This document shows, in pieces, positions 46,081-57,803 of a DNA stretch of 64,000 nucleotides; positions within the stretch are counted from its first letter, which is position 1, and every line of letters starts with the position of its first letter. Under the pieces are notes generated by a model, which saw only the letters and a program-made list of their open reading frames with translations, searched no databases and had not been told where the DNA came from. The stretch is from assembly GCA_039707465.1 (NCBI GenBank), contig CM077644.1, positions 100,053,875 to 100,117,874 of the forward strand. Direction: 5' to 3'. A program made the translations under genes and the position numbers. This DNA is from Rhabdophis nuchalis (taxonomy: Eukaryota > Chordata > Lepidosauria > Squamata > Natricidae).

Positions 46081-47459
46081 GTAGATATAATAACAATAAT
46101 GAAATTAACCAGGTACACCTTTTTGTCCAGGGATTCTTTTGTTTTTCAGCTCCACAATCCAATCTCCACTGAGTTAATATTCCAACTCAGGATATTCAGT
46201 ATTTACTAGGCTGTTTTCCCATCTGAGTTCCCACAGGATTCGTCTGCATTTTTCCAAACTGAAGCCTTCTAATCTCTCCCTCTTGCATGTGGCTGATAAC
46301 TGGTGCTTAGAGATGAGCTAGGTATGAACATATAGGATACGAATATATTGTAGCAAGATAAGCAGCATTGCCTTCACTTGATGCACTTTTATTGTATGGG
46401 AACTATTATACTTAATGAAATATGGTATTGAGAGGTGTATTTATTGACTGGATGTTAAAAAAACCCAGGGAAAATACAATCAATTTTTGAATGTCAAATT
46501 GTCGGTCTTTCTTCCACCTTGAGATTTCTGTTTCTATTCTTTCTTTATATTTTATGTCGACTTGTTCTTTCAACCCCCTTGGAGACCAGGCTGGCTCTAC
46601 AGCCTACAGTATGAATATGCCTGCTATATTCTTGTTTGATCTTCTTCCCTTGATGTGTCAGTTTCTTTGTGGCTTGCCTACTTGTCAAACCATTTTTACT
46701 CTTCAAAACTTTGTATGAATTTTTAAATAAGCAGCACAGATCTCGGGACATTTGATGAATTTTTCATGAGCTAATGATGCTCCAGTACCACAAACACAGC
46801 TGTTTATGTGTTTAATGTACTAAGGACAAACATTTATGTACAAATTTCTTCACTTATAAACCAGTCAGTCTGTTACAAAAAAGCCATTCAGATACATGGT
46901 AGTGCAAGTAATGAGATGATCATAAGGTTTGTTTCTTTTACATTAATGGGAATAACTTGACTTTATACATAAATGTCAAAAAGAGCAAGAATCAGTTAGA
47001 ATAGTAAACAAATGCAGTGGAGAATCTTTGAAATATAACACTATTATTAAAAGAAAACACACCAACAAATGGCAACATTTATCTATTTTAAAAAGGGAAG
47101 GATTACCTACTTTTCAGTTTAGAATAATGAAATAGATTAAAGTTTAAATTAGTTCATAATTAACTTACAATTGAATTTCTGTAAAGATGAATGCTATCCT
47201 CTCTGTTATCTGGTTCCAAGATTAACCATAATTATTTATTTAAACAATTGATAAGGCCACCTGTTTCTCATAAATACGTCTGAGCAGCATATAAGGCTTA
47301 AACACAACAGCAACAGTTCAACAAAAACAAATGCCTATGGTCACAAACAATTTAACTCATAAAGAATAACATTAACCCAGTTACAGGAGCCTGAGAGAAT
47401 CTGAATGGGGAAGAACCAATTGCAACTCAACTTTTGCAGGATGGAGTGATATTGAATTT
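45234..47459. other. unannotated, with an (AC)n microsatellite
   Basis: A perfect (AC)n run lies at 46046-46078. Otherwise AT-rich with no recognised element; frames of 60-96 codons without similarity. Confidence 0.55.
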
Positions 47460-47850
47460 TTGGCACCCAAGGTCTGGTGATGTGTTATCTTTGACTCTGG
47501 ATAGAGTAGCACTCCCCTGGACTGAGCTGGTGTATAGTTTGAGTGTCCTCCTGGACTCAGGGCTCCTACTTTTCATTATTCACCCTTGAGTTCCAGAAAG
47601 CCTGATCCTCTTAATTTTCTGAAAGCCATGAAGAGGTGGCTCTTCCCCAAAGTACAGGAACATGGTAAAGGCATCATTGGAAGAAACTGTTTGGTTGTAT
47701 CAAGGAGGTTTGGCTGTGGAGTCAGGTTTCTGTTTTTGGTTTTATTGGTTTTTGATTTTGTTGTTACATGATACTTGGTTTTGGATAATTGCTTTGAGCT
47801 TCCCAGTTGTGGTTTTAAGATTGCTGACCATAAATAAATGAACAAACCAA
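47460..47850 (+). mobile_element. old L2-like LINE 3' fragment
   Basis: Codes for PDPLNFLKAMKRWLFPKVQE near 47600, like the L2 terminal FRxxLKTxLF block. A T-rich 3' UTR and an aataaataaat-like tail near 47830 follow. More diverged than the other L2 copies. Confidence 0.45.
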
Positions 47851-47921
47851 TATTAAACAGCACATCTTACCTAAGTACACAAATCAAACCCTTGGAAGAA
47901 CAGCTTAGGAAAGGCTTACAG

Positions 47922-48044
47922 CAGGGGTCTCCAACCTTTGCAACTTTAAGTCTGAAGGACTTCAGCTCCCAGAATTCTCCAGCCAGCTTTGCTCTGGGAG
48001 CTGAAGTCCTTCAGACTTAAAGTTGCAAAGGTTGGGGACCCCTG
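47922..48044. mobile_element. 123-bp fold-back hAT element with perfect 8-bp duplication
   Basis: Flanked by GCTTACAG at 47914-47921 and 48045-48052. The arms are about 52 bp each and nearly perfectly inverted (caggggtctccaacctttgc against gcaaaggttggggacccctg), with about 20 bases between them. Almost the whole element is a hairpin. Confidence 0.95.
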
Positions 48045-48149
48045 GCTTACAGGGTCGGGCACAATTTAATCACCAGAGGGATGCTGTACACACAAACTCC
48101 ATTCTAAACCTGTGCACTTGATTTATATTTCTCCCCTATCTGAAGAGCG

Positions 48150-48250
48150 TTGCATTTTTCTTTGTTTAACTTCATTCTGCTAATTTCAGCCAACAACTCT
48201 AATTTATCAATATCATTTTAAATTTTGCTTCTTTCTTGTAGTATCACCTT
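48150..48250 (-). mobile_element. CR1-like coding scrap
   Basis: Minus strand reads LAEISRMKLNKEKCNALQIG-like text, and the + strand pattern cttcattctgctaatttcag, then ctctaatttatcaatatcat, resembles a common amniote CR1 segment. Confidence 0.4.
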
Positions 48251-49310
48251 CTAAATTAGAAGGTGACCCTTTAATCAGATGATGGGTTACTCTAATCATA
48301 ACATTCTAAGGGGTGTAGGAGTAGAGAATGGAGGTAGCATCCTTAATTTAACCATTTGTTTATCTCACTGTTCCCCACTGCTTATCCTTAAGTGGCTTTT
48401 GTGGCTGTATTATTTATATGGTTGGCTGAATAAATGTTCATTTTTGAGCTAAAGAGAGATCTGGATTTGAACTGTAAAATGTGATTTGGAGCAAATACAC
48501 TGATAAGCAACTTTGAACAAAAGGTTTTCCCAGGATTGTGGATCAGTTGCAGGCAATAGCCACTTTAGTCCCAGAAAAGGTACAGGTGCTTTTAGGGTTC
48601 TTGACAGGTGTTACACATGTGGGAACAACTGTTCCTTGTTCAATTCAGGGTCTCTGCACATCCCTGACATATGACTTTTGAAGAAAACATGTGATTTCTA
48701 CTTTTAAAAAATGTGAAGGGAAATTGGTGCATAGTGTCCTTTACAGTATCTGTCTCCTTCATCATGCACTGTGGCCTGAAGAGACTTCTGGTATATGCAA
48801 CTATCTGTTTACGTTTTTTTAGCTACTGCATACCTCAAAATACTATCTGTATTGATAGTTGGGCCTTGAGTAAGGAGTTGTAATGAAGCACCTCATTCAA
48901 GCAAATTATAACAACATTGCATCTTCTGGACACTTTTTAACCACAGAATTGAAAAGAATGTAGTCTGATAACCTTTCCACAGTTCATTGTATAGTTAGTC
49001 TCATCCTACAGAGCTTTTTCTTCAATTATTGTTCTGGTGACCAAAAAAAAAAGTATATTGAAACGATATTTCAAGTAACTCATCTATCTGTATATTATGT
49101 TGTACAAATTTTGCCATGTTTTCTTTGGATTAAAATTTATCAGTCTGGATTAAATTGTAATGCATGTTCAAAGTATACCTTATTATGATAACAAGCGCAG
49201 AGTAAGGTTATAACTTTTTCTTTATATTCTTCCTACACAAGATTATGGGCAAGTGGAATCCAATCCTTAAAAATAACATTTAGACACTGGGAATAATTCA
49301 AGGTAAATTT
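48251..49310. other. unannotated AT-rich DNA
   Basis: Nothing recognised. Confidence 0.55.
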
Positions 49311-49432
49311 ACAATAATACAATAGCACAGTTGGAAGGGACCTTGTAGGTCTTCTAGTCCAACCCCCTGTGTGGGCAGGAGCCCTATACCATTTCAGACA
49401 AATGGCTATCTAACATCTTTTTGAAGACTTCC
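49311..49432 (-). mobile_element. CR1 LINE 3' end
   Basis: cacagttggaagggaccttg, tagtccaaccccctgtgtg, cagacaaatggctatctaac: the CR1 tail in reverse. Confidence 0.9.
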
Positions 49433-49698
49433 GTATAAGGCAGTTTGGATACATATATTATACAAATGTCTAGTATGTTTCTGCATTTATATTTGGTAAG
49501 GTTCCACTTAAGCAATTTTACATCTGTTCATTCATAATATCAGGGCTGTGTTGTATTATTCTGGTTGACACTAATATTCCTCCTTCCAACCCACAGGGCA
49601 CATCACATATAATGAGTGTAAATGTAATCTTGAGGTATTGAAGGAAGAGTCACAACCAAGACCAGGGTCAGACAAAACAAAGTTGTGTCTGAGGCATA

Positions 49699-49943
49699 CA
49701 GTGGTACCTCGATACTTATCATCAATTGGTTCCAGGAGACATACTGACTACCAAAAATGATGCGTACCAACCAAAGAAATTTTTCCCACAAGGAATAATG
49801 TAATGAGTCACAAGGCAGTTGATACTGACAAGTTCTAGCTTGTGCATAGAAAACCAAACAAATGATGACAACATTTTCACATTGAAATGCTTTAAGTTGG
49901 GAATTTGATGAGTTTCAAAGCAGTTGAATATGAAGGTACCAAG
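49699..49943 (+). mobile_element. pogo/Tigger-like MITE (CAGTGGTACCTCGGTACT family), intact
   Basis: Left end cagtggtacctcgatactt, right end near gaaggtaccaag, TA at 49697-49698 and 49944-49945. The right terminal repeat is decayed. Aligns with both halves of the split copy at 26690. Confidence 0.85.
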
Positions 49944-49945
49944 TA

Positions 49946-50381
49946 ATTTGAGAAAATGTCTCAGGCTGGACCCTGCTTAATTTTATTGTTATTAAAAGGG
50001 GGAGATGGGAGGCACATTGATATAAGGAAGGTTGGTATCAGCCTTTTGAGGTAGACAAGACTAAGAAATCAAAGTTATGAATGCTAATAGTAGTTTTATT
50101 ATATAGTTACAATAATAGAATCATGTAAGTCTGCTTGTTGTCAATATGGTCTGTACGAATAGCAGCTGCAGAACTACAGCACCATAAATTCAAAAGGCAT
50201 CTCTGTCTGTCCAAGGAAATAAGGAGAACACATAAGATTATCGTTGGGATTTGGGAGAAGATGACACAGAACAAAGCCACCATGGGGAAAAATGAGGAAG
50301 AGACTTATGAAAGAAAAGAATAAAAGGATTTGTTGTCTTATTTGTTTAAAACTGATCCTTGAATATATCTAATACACCTCT
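49946..50381. other. unannotated intergenic DNA
   Basis: Nothing recognised. Confidence 0.5.
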
Positions 50382-50386
50382 GATTT

Positions 50387-51020
50387 TGTTCTGACCTAGG
50401 CTTCCTAAGACAGTAAAAGGCACACACTTAGCCCACAAAAGCCTCTTTTTATTTCAACAGCTGTGAATTATATTCATTCACAGTCCGTAATGAGTCACAA
50501 ATAGTCTGCCAAAGTCTCTTGGGATAAGGCTGATAAGCACCCAACTTTATCTCCCTTGAAACGCTGCCAAAGACCTAATTGTCAATTAGCTTTGCAAAGC
50601 CACATGGAGCACAGAGTCAAAATGGAGCTTCAGAATTTAAACCGACCAGAACGAACAAAGTTGCTTCCTGCAAAGGCTCATGTGCATTTCCTCCTCCTTT
50701 ATGTCTTATAGGAGGAGCCAATCATCTCCAAGCCTTACTCCCAAGTTGCCCATTTTGTCTTAAGTGTTCTTGCCTTCTGGCAATTCTGTGCACACTCACA
50801 CTGGGAATAGGCTTCCCCTGTTCCTCTTCCTTGCTGATGTCCGACTCTGGAGGCTCCAGAGGCAGCACATAACTCCCAGATGGCCCTGACCCCCTCTCTG
50901 CTTCCGATGCAGAGCTCTCGTGCAAGCCTTCCCCAGACTCCAGGACTGGCCCATGTTCCTCCCCAACCTCCTCACTGTCTGTCTGCTGCCAGCTCCACAG
51001 GCCACTGGCGGACCACAACA
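50387..51020 (-). mobile_element. solo LTR, 634 bp
   Basis: Starts TGTTCTGACC and ends CCACAACA on the + strand, flanked by perfect GATTT at 50382-50386 and 51021-51025. On the minus strand there is a TATAAG-type box near 50706-50712 and an AATAAA at 50448-50453, about 60 bases before the LTR 3' end. The transcript direction is therefore minus. A 5-bp duplication fits Gypsy or some retrovirus-like groups. No internal coding region is present. Frames inside it are accidental. Confidence 0.82.
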
Positions 51021-51025
51021 GATTT

Positions 51026-51644
51026 GGAGTATTTCAGCTATTGTGTAATTCTGCAAAAAGACATTGTATGTTTCTGTAGAACTTAATACTTGGAAACTGA
51101 ACTTTCCATACACAAATATGCTGGCCAAGCTTTCATATCTGTTTTAAAAAATATAGGAGGGTCTATTTATTTTCTCAGTTGGTTCTTGACAGTGCTTCCA
51201 GGTGCATTTGCAGAAGATACAATGTGAAAAATTGCCTTATTTTTTTCAAACAGCTTTATGTTTGAACGAGACATTACTCAACATTATTCAGTGCACTTTA
51301 TTCAATCTACATCTTCTATTTGAAACCCAGTATAAAGAAATAATAATAATGATAAAAAAATCCCGATGCCTGATTTCTCCATTTGACAATTTCACTGTTT
51401 CCAGCTCTGAATAAGAAAACTAGAGAATGGTAGGTTATTATGCTGAAAGCATGTTTCAAGCTTGGCTCAGCAAATGTTTGCCTAAAAGTGAATTAATTGC
51501 ATGATCATTTGAAGGCAAGTGCTTATAATAAAAACTATTTTCTCAAAGTTCAGCTGAGAGTCAGAAAGAAAATCTCGCATTTTGTTCAAGTATAATGTTT
51601 TCGGCAATAGCTGGTTGGAAGGTTGCTAAACTGTTACAAACTTC
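51026..51644. other. unannotated AT-rich DNA
   Basis: Nothing recognised. Confidence 0.5.
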
Positions 51645-52160
51645 GTAGAATTACAGACCTGGAAAGAGCCACTGAGGACCATTCAAGCCCACCCCTCTTA
51701 ATGTATGATGCTGGAATCTAAACTAAGCATTCCTGATGGACGGCTGTCCAGTTTTTCCCTAAACGCCTCTCTTGATAATGAGTTACATTGTGAAACTATT
51801 CCTATTGTTAGCAAAAATTTCTCTAACACTGAGCCTGAATCTGCCCTTTTGAAATCTTAAGAATCTTAAAATCATTATTCTACAATTTCAAAAAGTAGAA
51901 CATCAGGGTTTTTTTTAAACTTTCTTCTGCGTGCCACTCCTTTAGGCATTTGAAGTGTGAGGTTATATTCTCCCTCTGTTGTATTTTCTTAAGGCTAAGC
52001 ATAGCTAGGGCCTTCCATCTTTTATTGTAAGACTTAAATTTCCAGAACCCTGTTCTGGCTTCTTGCCCTACTCTACACCTGCTCCAATATTTCTGTACTT
52101 TCTTTAAATTATGATGCTCAGGATTTGACCTAGAACTTGAGGAGGGGCTTGACAATGTCC
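51645..52160 (-). mobile_element. older CR1 LINE fragment
   Basis: Reverse-oriented: attacagacctggaaagagcc, ccattcaagcccacccctc, gttttccctaaac-like text, gaagtgtgaggttatattct. A different and more diverged CR1 subfamily from the (ATTGT)n-tailed copies. Confidence 0.7.
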
Positions 52161-52332
52161 TCAAAAGTGAACAAACAAGAGTTGGTTTGGATGAGAGGTA
52201 CAGGAAAGGATGGGTTAATATTTCTTTCTTCAGCTGTGATGCCATTAAGAGGAAAGAGGACATTTTGGATGAGGTAACATGACATTTCTTGCAGAGTTTC
52301 CAAGAAATGACATACCAAGAAAGTGACATACC

Positions 52333-52800
52333 ACTTCAAGATATTAGTGACCACCTTTAAAGCGCTCCATGGCAAGGGACCTGGTTACCTGCAAGACCGC
52401 CTCCTGCTGCCAAATACCTCCCACCGACCAGTTCGCTCCCACAGAGAGGGCCTCCTCAGGGTGCCATCGGCCAGACAATGTCGGCTGGCGACCCCCAGGG
52501 GGAGAGCCTTCTCTGTGGCAGCTCCTGCCCTTTGGAATGACCTACCCCCTGAACTATGTACCATCACAGACCTACGTCTCTTCCGTCGGGCCCTGAAGAC
52601 ACATTTATTTCGTGCTGCTGGCCTCTCATAGTTTTTAATTGATTTTAGTACGGGGTTTTAACTGCAGGCCAATACATTTAATACATTTTAATATATCATT
52701 TTAGCTTTTGTACTACCCATTTTTTCTATGGCTGTGCACCGCCCTGAGTCCCGGAAGGGAGAAGGGCGGTATATAAATTGAATACATTGAAATTGAATAA
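52333..52800 (+). mobile_element. L2 LINE 3' fragment
   Basis: Open coding from HFKILVTTFKALHGKGPGYL through RSHREGLLRVPSARQCRLA to LKTHLFRAAGLS, stop at 52629-52631. The 3' UTR box caccgccctgagtcccggaa and tail (ATTGAAT)n follow. The coding part has no stop, so it is fairly young. Confidence 0.93.
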
Positions 52801-53404
52801 ATTGAAAAGCTGTTTAAGGAAAACAAAATCAGGACAGCATTCAGAATGCAAACAATGTTGATTAGAATTCTCAATCTTACTATATACTTAGTTAGCTAAT
52901 GCAAAGTGCAAGTGATTTGCTTGCTACCTATTTAAAATGAAATAGATGATACGGATGAGCACTGGTTTTGGTCAAGCCCAGATCCTGAGGCTGAACAATA
53001 TGATTTGGAATAGATTTTTGTTTATTCAAAGTGGATTGGTTTGATTCCCTCTGTTTCTGGGCCTCCACAAAGCTTCCCATCTGTTTTCTTTTGAACTTTG
53101 GAATGCTGCAAATGAGATATTGTGACAGCTGTGTCAAAAAGAATTAAAGGAAGATTTCATCATTCATGTAAAAAACTGTGATAGAAAAGTGACAAAATAA
53201 TATTGGATGCAGTTATCTAACCTAACTTCAAATAAAAGAGACTCTTGAATTTCAACCACACTTTTCTTCTGATCATATTGTTAGAGGAGGAGGAGGAGGA
53301 ACAACTTCAATTTCAATTTCATCACTCATTCCACCTGTTTGTGTAACATTCTTCAGTGTTTATGTAATTATGTTTTCTCAGCTATGTTAGCTAGGTAATA
53401 TGGT
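52801..53404. other. unannotated AT-rich DNA
   Basis: Short (GAG)n run near 53285. Nothing else recognised. Confidence 0.5.
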
Positions 53405-53478
53405 TTAGGTTTAGGTTTATTGGTTTTTTATACCACCCTACTCCCGAAGGACTCAGGGTGGTGTACAGCCAAAATAAA
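53405..53478 (-). mobile_element. L2 3' end scrap
   Basis: accaccctactcccgaagga, ctcagggtggtgtacagcc is the L2 3' box in reverse. Confidence 0.75.
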
Positions 53479-54350
53479 AACAAATATGAGTTGATGATCT
53501 ATGATCTATGAGTTGATTTATTCTATAGAAATTACAAATGATTTAATCCCTTAGACTTCTGTCTTGGTCCCCAGTCATTAGTTCCATTCCTTTCATCAGC
53601 CAACATTATTATTCTTTACTATAGGTCCCTTTGTTGGAGATGGGTGCGGGATACAAATTTGAAAAAAAAAATTTAAAAAAATACTAACACCCATTAACTT
53701 TATGTAAAAAGCATTCAATATTGGTACGAATGTTCTTTATCACAGGAGCTAGTATCATTGCAAATTAAATCACAGTCTATACCAAAACCACAAAGTTAAA
53801 AAAAAAACAGCTTTCAATGGAATAAAACCCAAAAGCCTCCACACCAATTTCTATTATCTTTAGTGTATTCCACCTGCACATCAATTTTTAATTAACCAGA
53901 AAATCTCATTCCATTATGGGGAAGAAACATTTATCTTTTTTGTTATACTAGATGATGGGATGTCTTTTTTGTTGAATCTAAATACAAACATTAATCAGAC
54001 AGGAACATCTTAAGACACTGATGCCAAATCAGGATATTTTATATAGTTCCAGATCAGCCCTAAACTAAACTGGGAAGTTTTTGCACAAACAATAATTTAA
54101 AACAAATTACACGAGAAATGTAATTTTATTTTTTACTTTCCCAATCTAAATAGTATTCTATTCACACTTCTTTTTTCTTCTTCTTTTCTTTTCTTTCTTT
54201 ATTTTTGGCAGACTGTTTATGTTTGTTTTTCAATAGGAATATGCATTTTTGTCACAAAATTCTGAAAGGTGCAGAGCTGGATAAGGCATACAGGTCCTCA
54301 GTTAGTCTATAAGTCTGATGGATGAGATTTTCTTCTATTCTTAGCCCATA
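53479..54350. other. unannotated AT-rich DNA
   Basis: Nothing recognised. Confidence 0.5.
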
Positions 54351-54358
54351 GCCTATAA

Positions 54359-54448
54359 CAGGGGTCTGCAAAGTCGGCTCTTTTAAGACTGGTGGACTTC
54401 AACTCCCAGAATTCCCAGTCTTAAAAGAGCCGACTTTGCAGACCCCTG
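54359..54448. mobile_element. 90-bp fold-back hAT element with perfect 8-bp duplication
   Basis: Flanked by GCCTATAA at 54351-54358 and 54449-54456. Arms caggggtctgcaaagtcggc and gccgactttgcagacccctg are perfect inverses over about 33 bases. Same terminal CAGGGGTCT as 47922-48044 but different arm sequence after it. Confidence 0.95.
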
Positions 54449-54495
54449 GCCTATAACATTTGAACAAACTTTATTTAAGATATCATGTCCTACAT

Positions 54496-54720
54496 ATTTA
54501 ATTTAATTTAATTTAATTTAATTTAATTTATTAAATTTCTATACCGCCCTTCTCCCTTCCGGGACGCAGGGCGGTGTACAGGCAGCAATAAAATCAGTGA
54601 TATAAAATATAAAAATACATAAAATATATATTTAAAAATATATTAAATAATACGCCTGTTCTAAAACCATTAATAAAACCTACTAAAACCATTTAAAAAA
54701 TTACGCCACTAAGGTAATAA
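54496..54720 (-). mobile_element. L2 LINE 3' UTR fragment
   Basis: (AATTT)n tail at 54496-54532, then taccgcccttctcccttccg and gggcggtgtacaggcag, then 3' UTR. No coding part. Confidence 0.9.
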
Positions 54721-54887
54721 AAATAAATGTATACATCAGTACACATTGGGAAAGTAGAAGTTGCTATGAATGAAGCTAGCAGAATTATTACTAATGCCTT
54801 AAACCTACTCCTCTAGATAAGCTCTACCATCTAGCCGACATTGCCCCACCTGCTATTCACACACAAAAAACAGCAGCATACAAGCAT

Positions 54888-55667
54888 TTATGATTCAATG
54901 GCGAAAAGAGTATGGTTCTACATTTAGGCAACAAAAATGAAATGCACAGCTGCAGTATAGGTGGTACCTTGCTCAATAGCAGTAACTGTGAAAGGGATCT
55001 TGGAGTCCTAGTAGACAACCATTTAAATATGAGCTAGCAGTGTGCAGCAGCTGCCAAAAAAGCCAACATAGTTCTAGGCTGCATAAACAGAGGGATAGAA
55101 TCTAGATCACGTGAAGTGTTAATGCCACTGTATAGTGCCTTGGTAAGGCCACACTTGGAATACTGCATACAGTTTTTGTCACCACGATGTAGAAAAGATG
55201 TGGAGACTCTAGAAAGAGTGCAGAGAAGAGCAACAAAGATGATTAAGGGACTAGAGACTAAAACATATGAAGAACGGTTGCAGGAACTGGTATGTCTAGT
55301 TTAATGAAAAGAAGAACTAGGGGAGACATGATAGCAGTGTTCCACTATCTCAGGGGTTGCCACAAAGGAGAGGGAGTCAAACTATTCTCCAAAGCACCTG
55401 AGGGCAGAACAAGAAGCAATGGGTGGAAACTTATCAAGGAGAAAAGCAACTTAGAACTGAGGAGAAATTTCCTGACAGTTAGAACAATTAATCAGTGGAA
55501 CAGCTTGCTTCCAGAAGTTGTAAATGCCCCAACACTGCAAGTCTTTAAGAAGATGTTGGATAACCATTTGTCTGAAATGGTATAGGGCTTCCTGCCTAGG
55601 CAGGGAGTTGGACTAGATGACCTCCAAGGTCCCTTCCAACTCTGCTATTGTATTGTATTGTATTGTA
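54888..55667 (+). mobile_element. CR1 LINE 3' part, longest copy in the window
   Basis: Codes for [55 protein letters not shown], then after a one-base frame change at about 55290 [20 protein letters not shown] and FLTVRTINQWNSLLPEVV. The tail ggagttggactagatgacct with (ATTGT)n ends at 55667. Upstream of 55116 the frame has stops. Confidence 0.93.
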
Positions 55668-56538
55668 AAATGCTTAAATCATCTATATCTAGACATCACC
55701 CTATCTATGGCCTACAACCAGCTGATCAGAGATTAAAATGAAAGAAAAGGTTCCTTAAGTCAATGGAAGAATTTCAAAGCAGAGTGGACCCATGGAAAGC
55801 CACAACAACCTACACTGGGTGGAAAAAAATGAATAAATGGATCTGGTGAAAACTGGGAAGTATGGAAATCATTGAATAGATTGCACATGGGCACAACAAG
55901 ATCCAGAGACAAACTGAACAAATAGAGGGTTATATAGTGCCTTCTGCCCTTTGTGATTGTGGTGACATTGCAACAACAACAAATATGTATACCTCTACAT
56001 TGTGTTCTGATTTGTGTACACTTGAGGACCTCAAAGCAGCATGACATTAATGTTACTAGTTTCTGGGCAAAATCTGTTTAAACTTGCCCATATTTTAATC
56101 TTGTATTTTATATTTTATGTTGTACAGTATGCCTTATTTTAATTGAGATGCTTCTGACACAAATAAACTAACTAAGGTAGTCTCAACTATTATTTCCAGA
56201 AACAAAATATTTCTAAAATAAGAACCTCCTGATACTAACAGGATGAGATCCTGTTCTTTGAGCATCATTTATGAGCTTTGAAAAAGCTTTCAGAGTTTGC
56301 AGTGTTATGGCTGTGTAAAGCTTTAAAGGAATGTGTGACTTGAAAAAACTTCAAATGAAGCCTTCATTCCATTGTTCTTATCAGGATTCTGATAACCTTC
56401 TGGATGGGAAGTGGTCAATTCCAAAACAAGGTTGTACCTGCTTTTGGTAAGATTTTACAATAGAAGCTATTGTAGATAGAAGACACTAGAAAAACTAGGT
56501 GTAAACCAGAATGGACATCTCAGTTGATATTCTTTATT
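55668..56538. other. unannotated AT-rich DNA
   Basis: Nothing recognised. Confidence 0.5.
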
Positions 56539-56615
56539 AAGCATTAGTCATGACTATATAATTGAATAACTAGTTGCTGAACCTTCAGAAGCCTGTAAAA
56601 AGAAAGCATTAATTA
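56539..56615. repeat. 77-bp direct repeat, left copy
   Basis: Matches 57727-57803 at about 86 percent by eye. It begins aagcattag and ends aaagcattaatta. The pair brackets the Sauria SINE exactly. Confidence 0.88.
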
Positions 56616-57726
56616 AAGGTAAAGGTTCTCCTCACACATATGTGCTAATTATTCCTGACTCTAGGGGGTGATGCGTTCTAGGGGGGCGTTCTATCAGGTT
56701 CGCCTGATACGCCAGTTGCGCCCCTTACTAGACCGGGGGGCCCTTCGCACAGTCACTCAAGCGCTCGTGACATCTCAGCTGGATTACTGTAACGCTCTCT
56801 ACATGGGGCTCCCCTTGAGGTGCACTCGAAAGCTGCAGTTAGTGCAGAATGCGGCCGCGCGGGTGGTTATGGGTGCCTCAAGGCAAGCCCACGTAACACC
56901 TCTCCTGCGCGAGCTGCACTGGCTGCCTGTGGCCTTTCGAGTGCGCTTCAAGGTGTTGACCACCATCTTTAAATCGCTCCATGGCTCGGGGCCTAGCTAT
57001 ATACGAGACCGCCTCCTGCCCCATACATCCCTTCGTCCGGTCCGCTCCCACAGAGCGGGCCTACTCCGGGTGCCGTCGGCCGGGCAATGCCGGCTGGTGA
57101 CACCCAGGGGAAGAGCCTTCTCTGTGGTGGGCCCGGCCCTCTGGAACAACCTACCCCCCGACCTTCACACTACCTCGGACCTCCGCCTCTTCCGCCAACG
57201 TCTTAAGACGTACTTATTCCAACAAGCCGGCCTAGGATAGCCCCCCGCGTCTGACTTTTAAATATAAATTATAATTTGGTTACGGTTTTAATAACGGGTT
57301 TTAGCACGGGTGAATTAATTTAATATATTTTTAATTGATGTATATTGTATTTATGGTTTTATATAATGCCTGTGCGCCGCCCTGGGTCCTAACAAGGAGA
57401 AGGGCGGGGTATAAATTTAATAAAATAAATAAATAAATAAACAAATCTCTGTTTCAAAGCTGAAGAGACAGCACTGTCTGAACATGTCTCGGTGGTCATG
57501 TGGCTGGCATGACTAAACGCCGAAGGTGCACAGAATGCTGTTACCTTCCCACCAAAGGTGGTCCCTATTTTTCTACTTGCATTTTTACGTGCTTTTGAAC
57601 TGCTAGGTTGGCAGAGGCTGGGACAAGTAACAGGAGCTCCCTCCATTATGCGGTGCTAGGGATTCAAACCATCAAACTTTCTAATCGACAAGCTCAGCAT
57701 CTTAGCCACTGAGCCACCACGTCCCT
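56614..57726 (-). repeat. Sauria-type SINE split by an L2
   Basis: Tail-side piece 56614-56674 (aaaggtaaaggttctcctca, gactctagggggtgatgc) and head-side piece 57445-57726 (atctctgtttcaaagctgaa to gccaccacgtccct) join into one near-complete SINE once the L2 is removed. Confidence 0.9.
56675..57446 (+). mobile_element. L2 LINE 3' fragment nested in the Sauria SINE
   Basis: A 190-codon open frame (56668-57240): RGAFYQVRLIRQLRPLLDRG, SQLDYCNALYMGLPLR, HWLPVAFRVRFKVLTTIF, VGPALWNNLPPDL. The 3' box gccgccctgggtcctaacaa and tail (AAATA)n follow. No internal stop, so it is relatively young. The first codons come from the junction. Confidence 0.93.
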
Positions 57727-57803
57727 AAGCATTAGGTGTGGCTATATAACTGAATAAGTAACTGCTGAACTTTCAGAAGCCTGTAAAAATAAAGCATTAA
57801 TTA
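57727..57803. repeat. 77-bp direct repeat, right copy
   Basis: See 56539-56615. It starts immediately after the SINE head end (gtccct). Confidence 0.88.

Noticed and set aside
50579..51128. Frames of 68-110 codons around 50.6-51.1 kb that look protein-like
   Set aside because: They lie within the solo LTR bounded by GATTT duplications; LTR GC-richness explains them.
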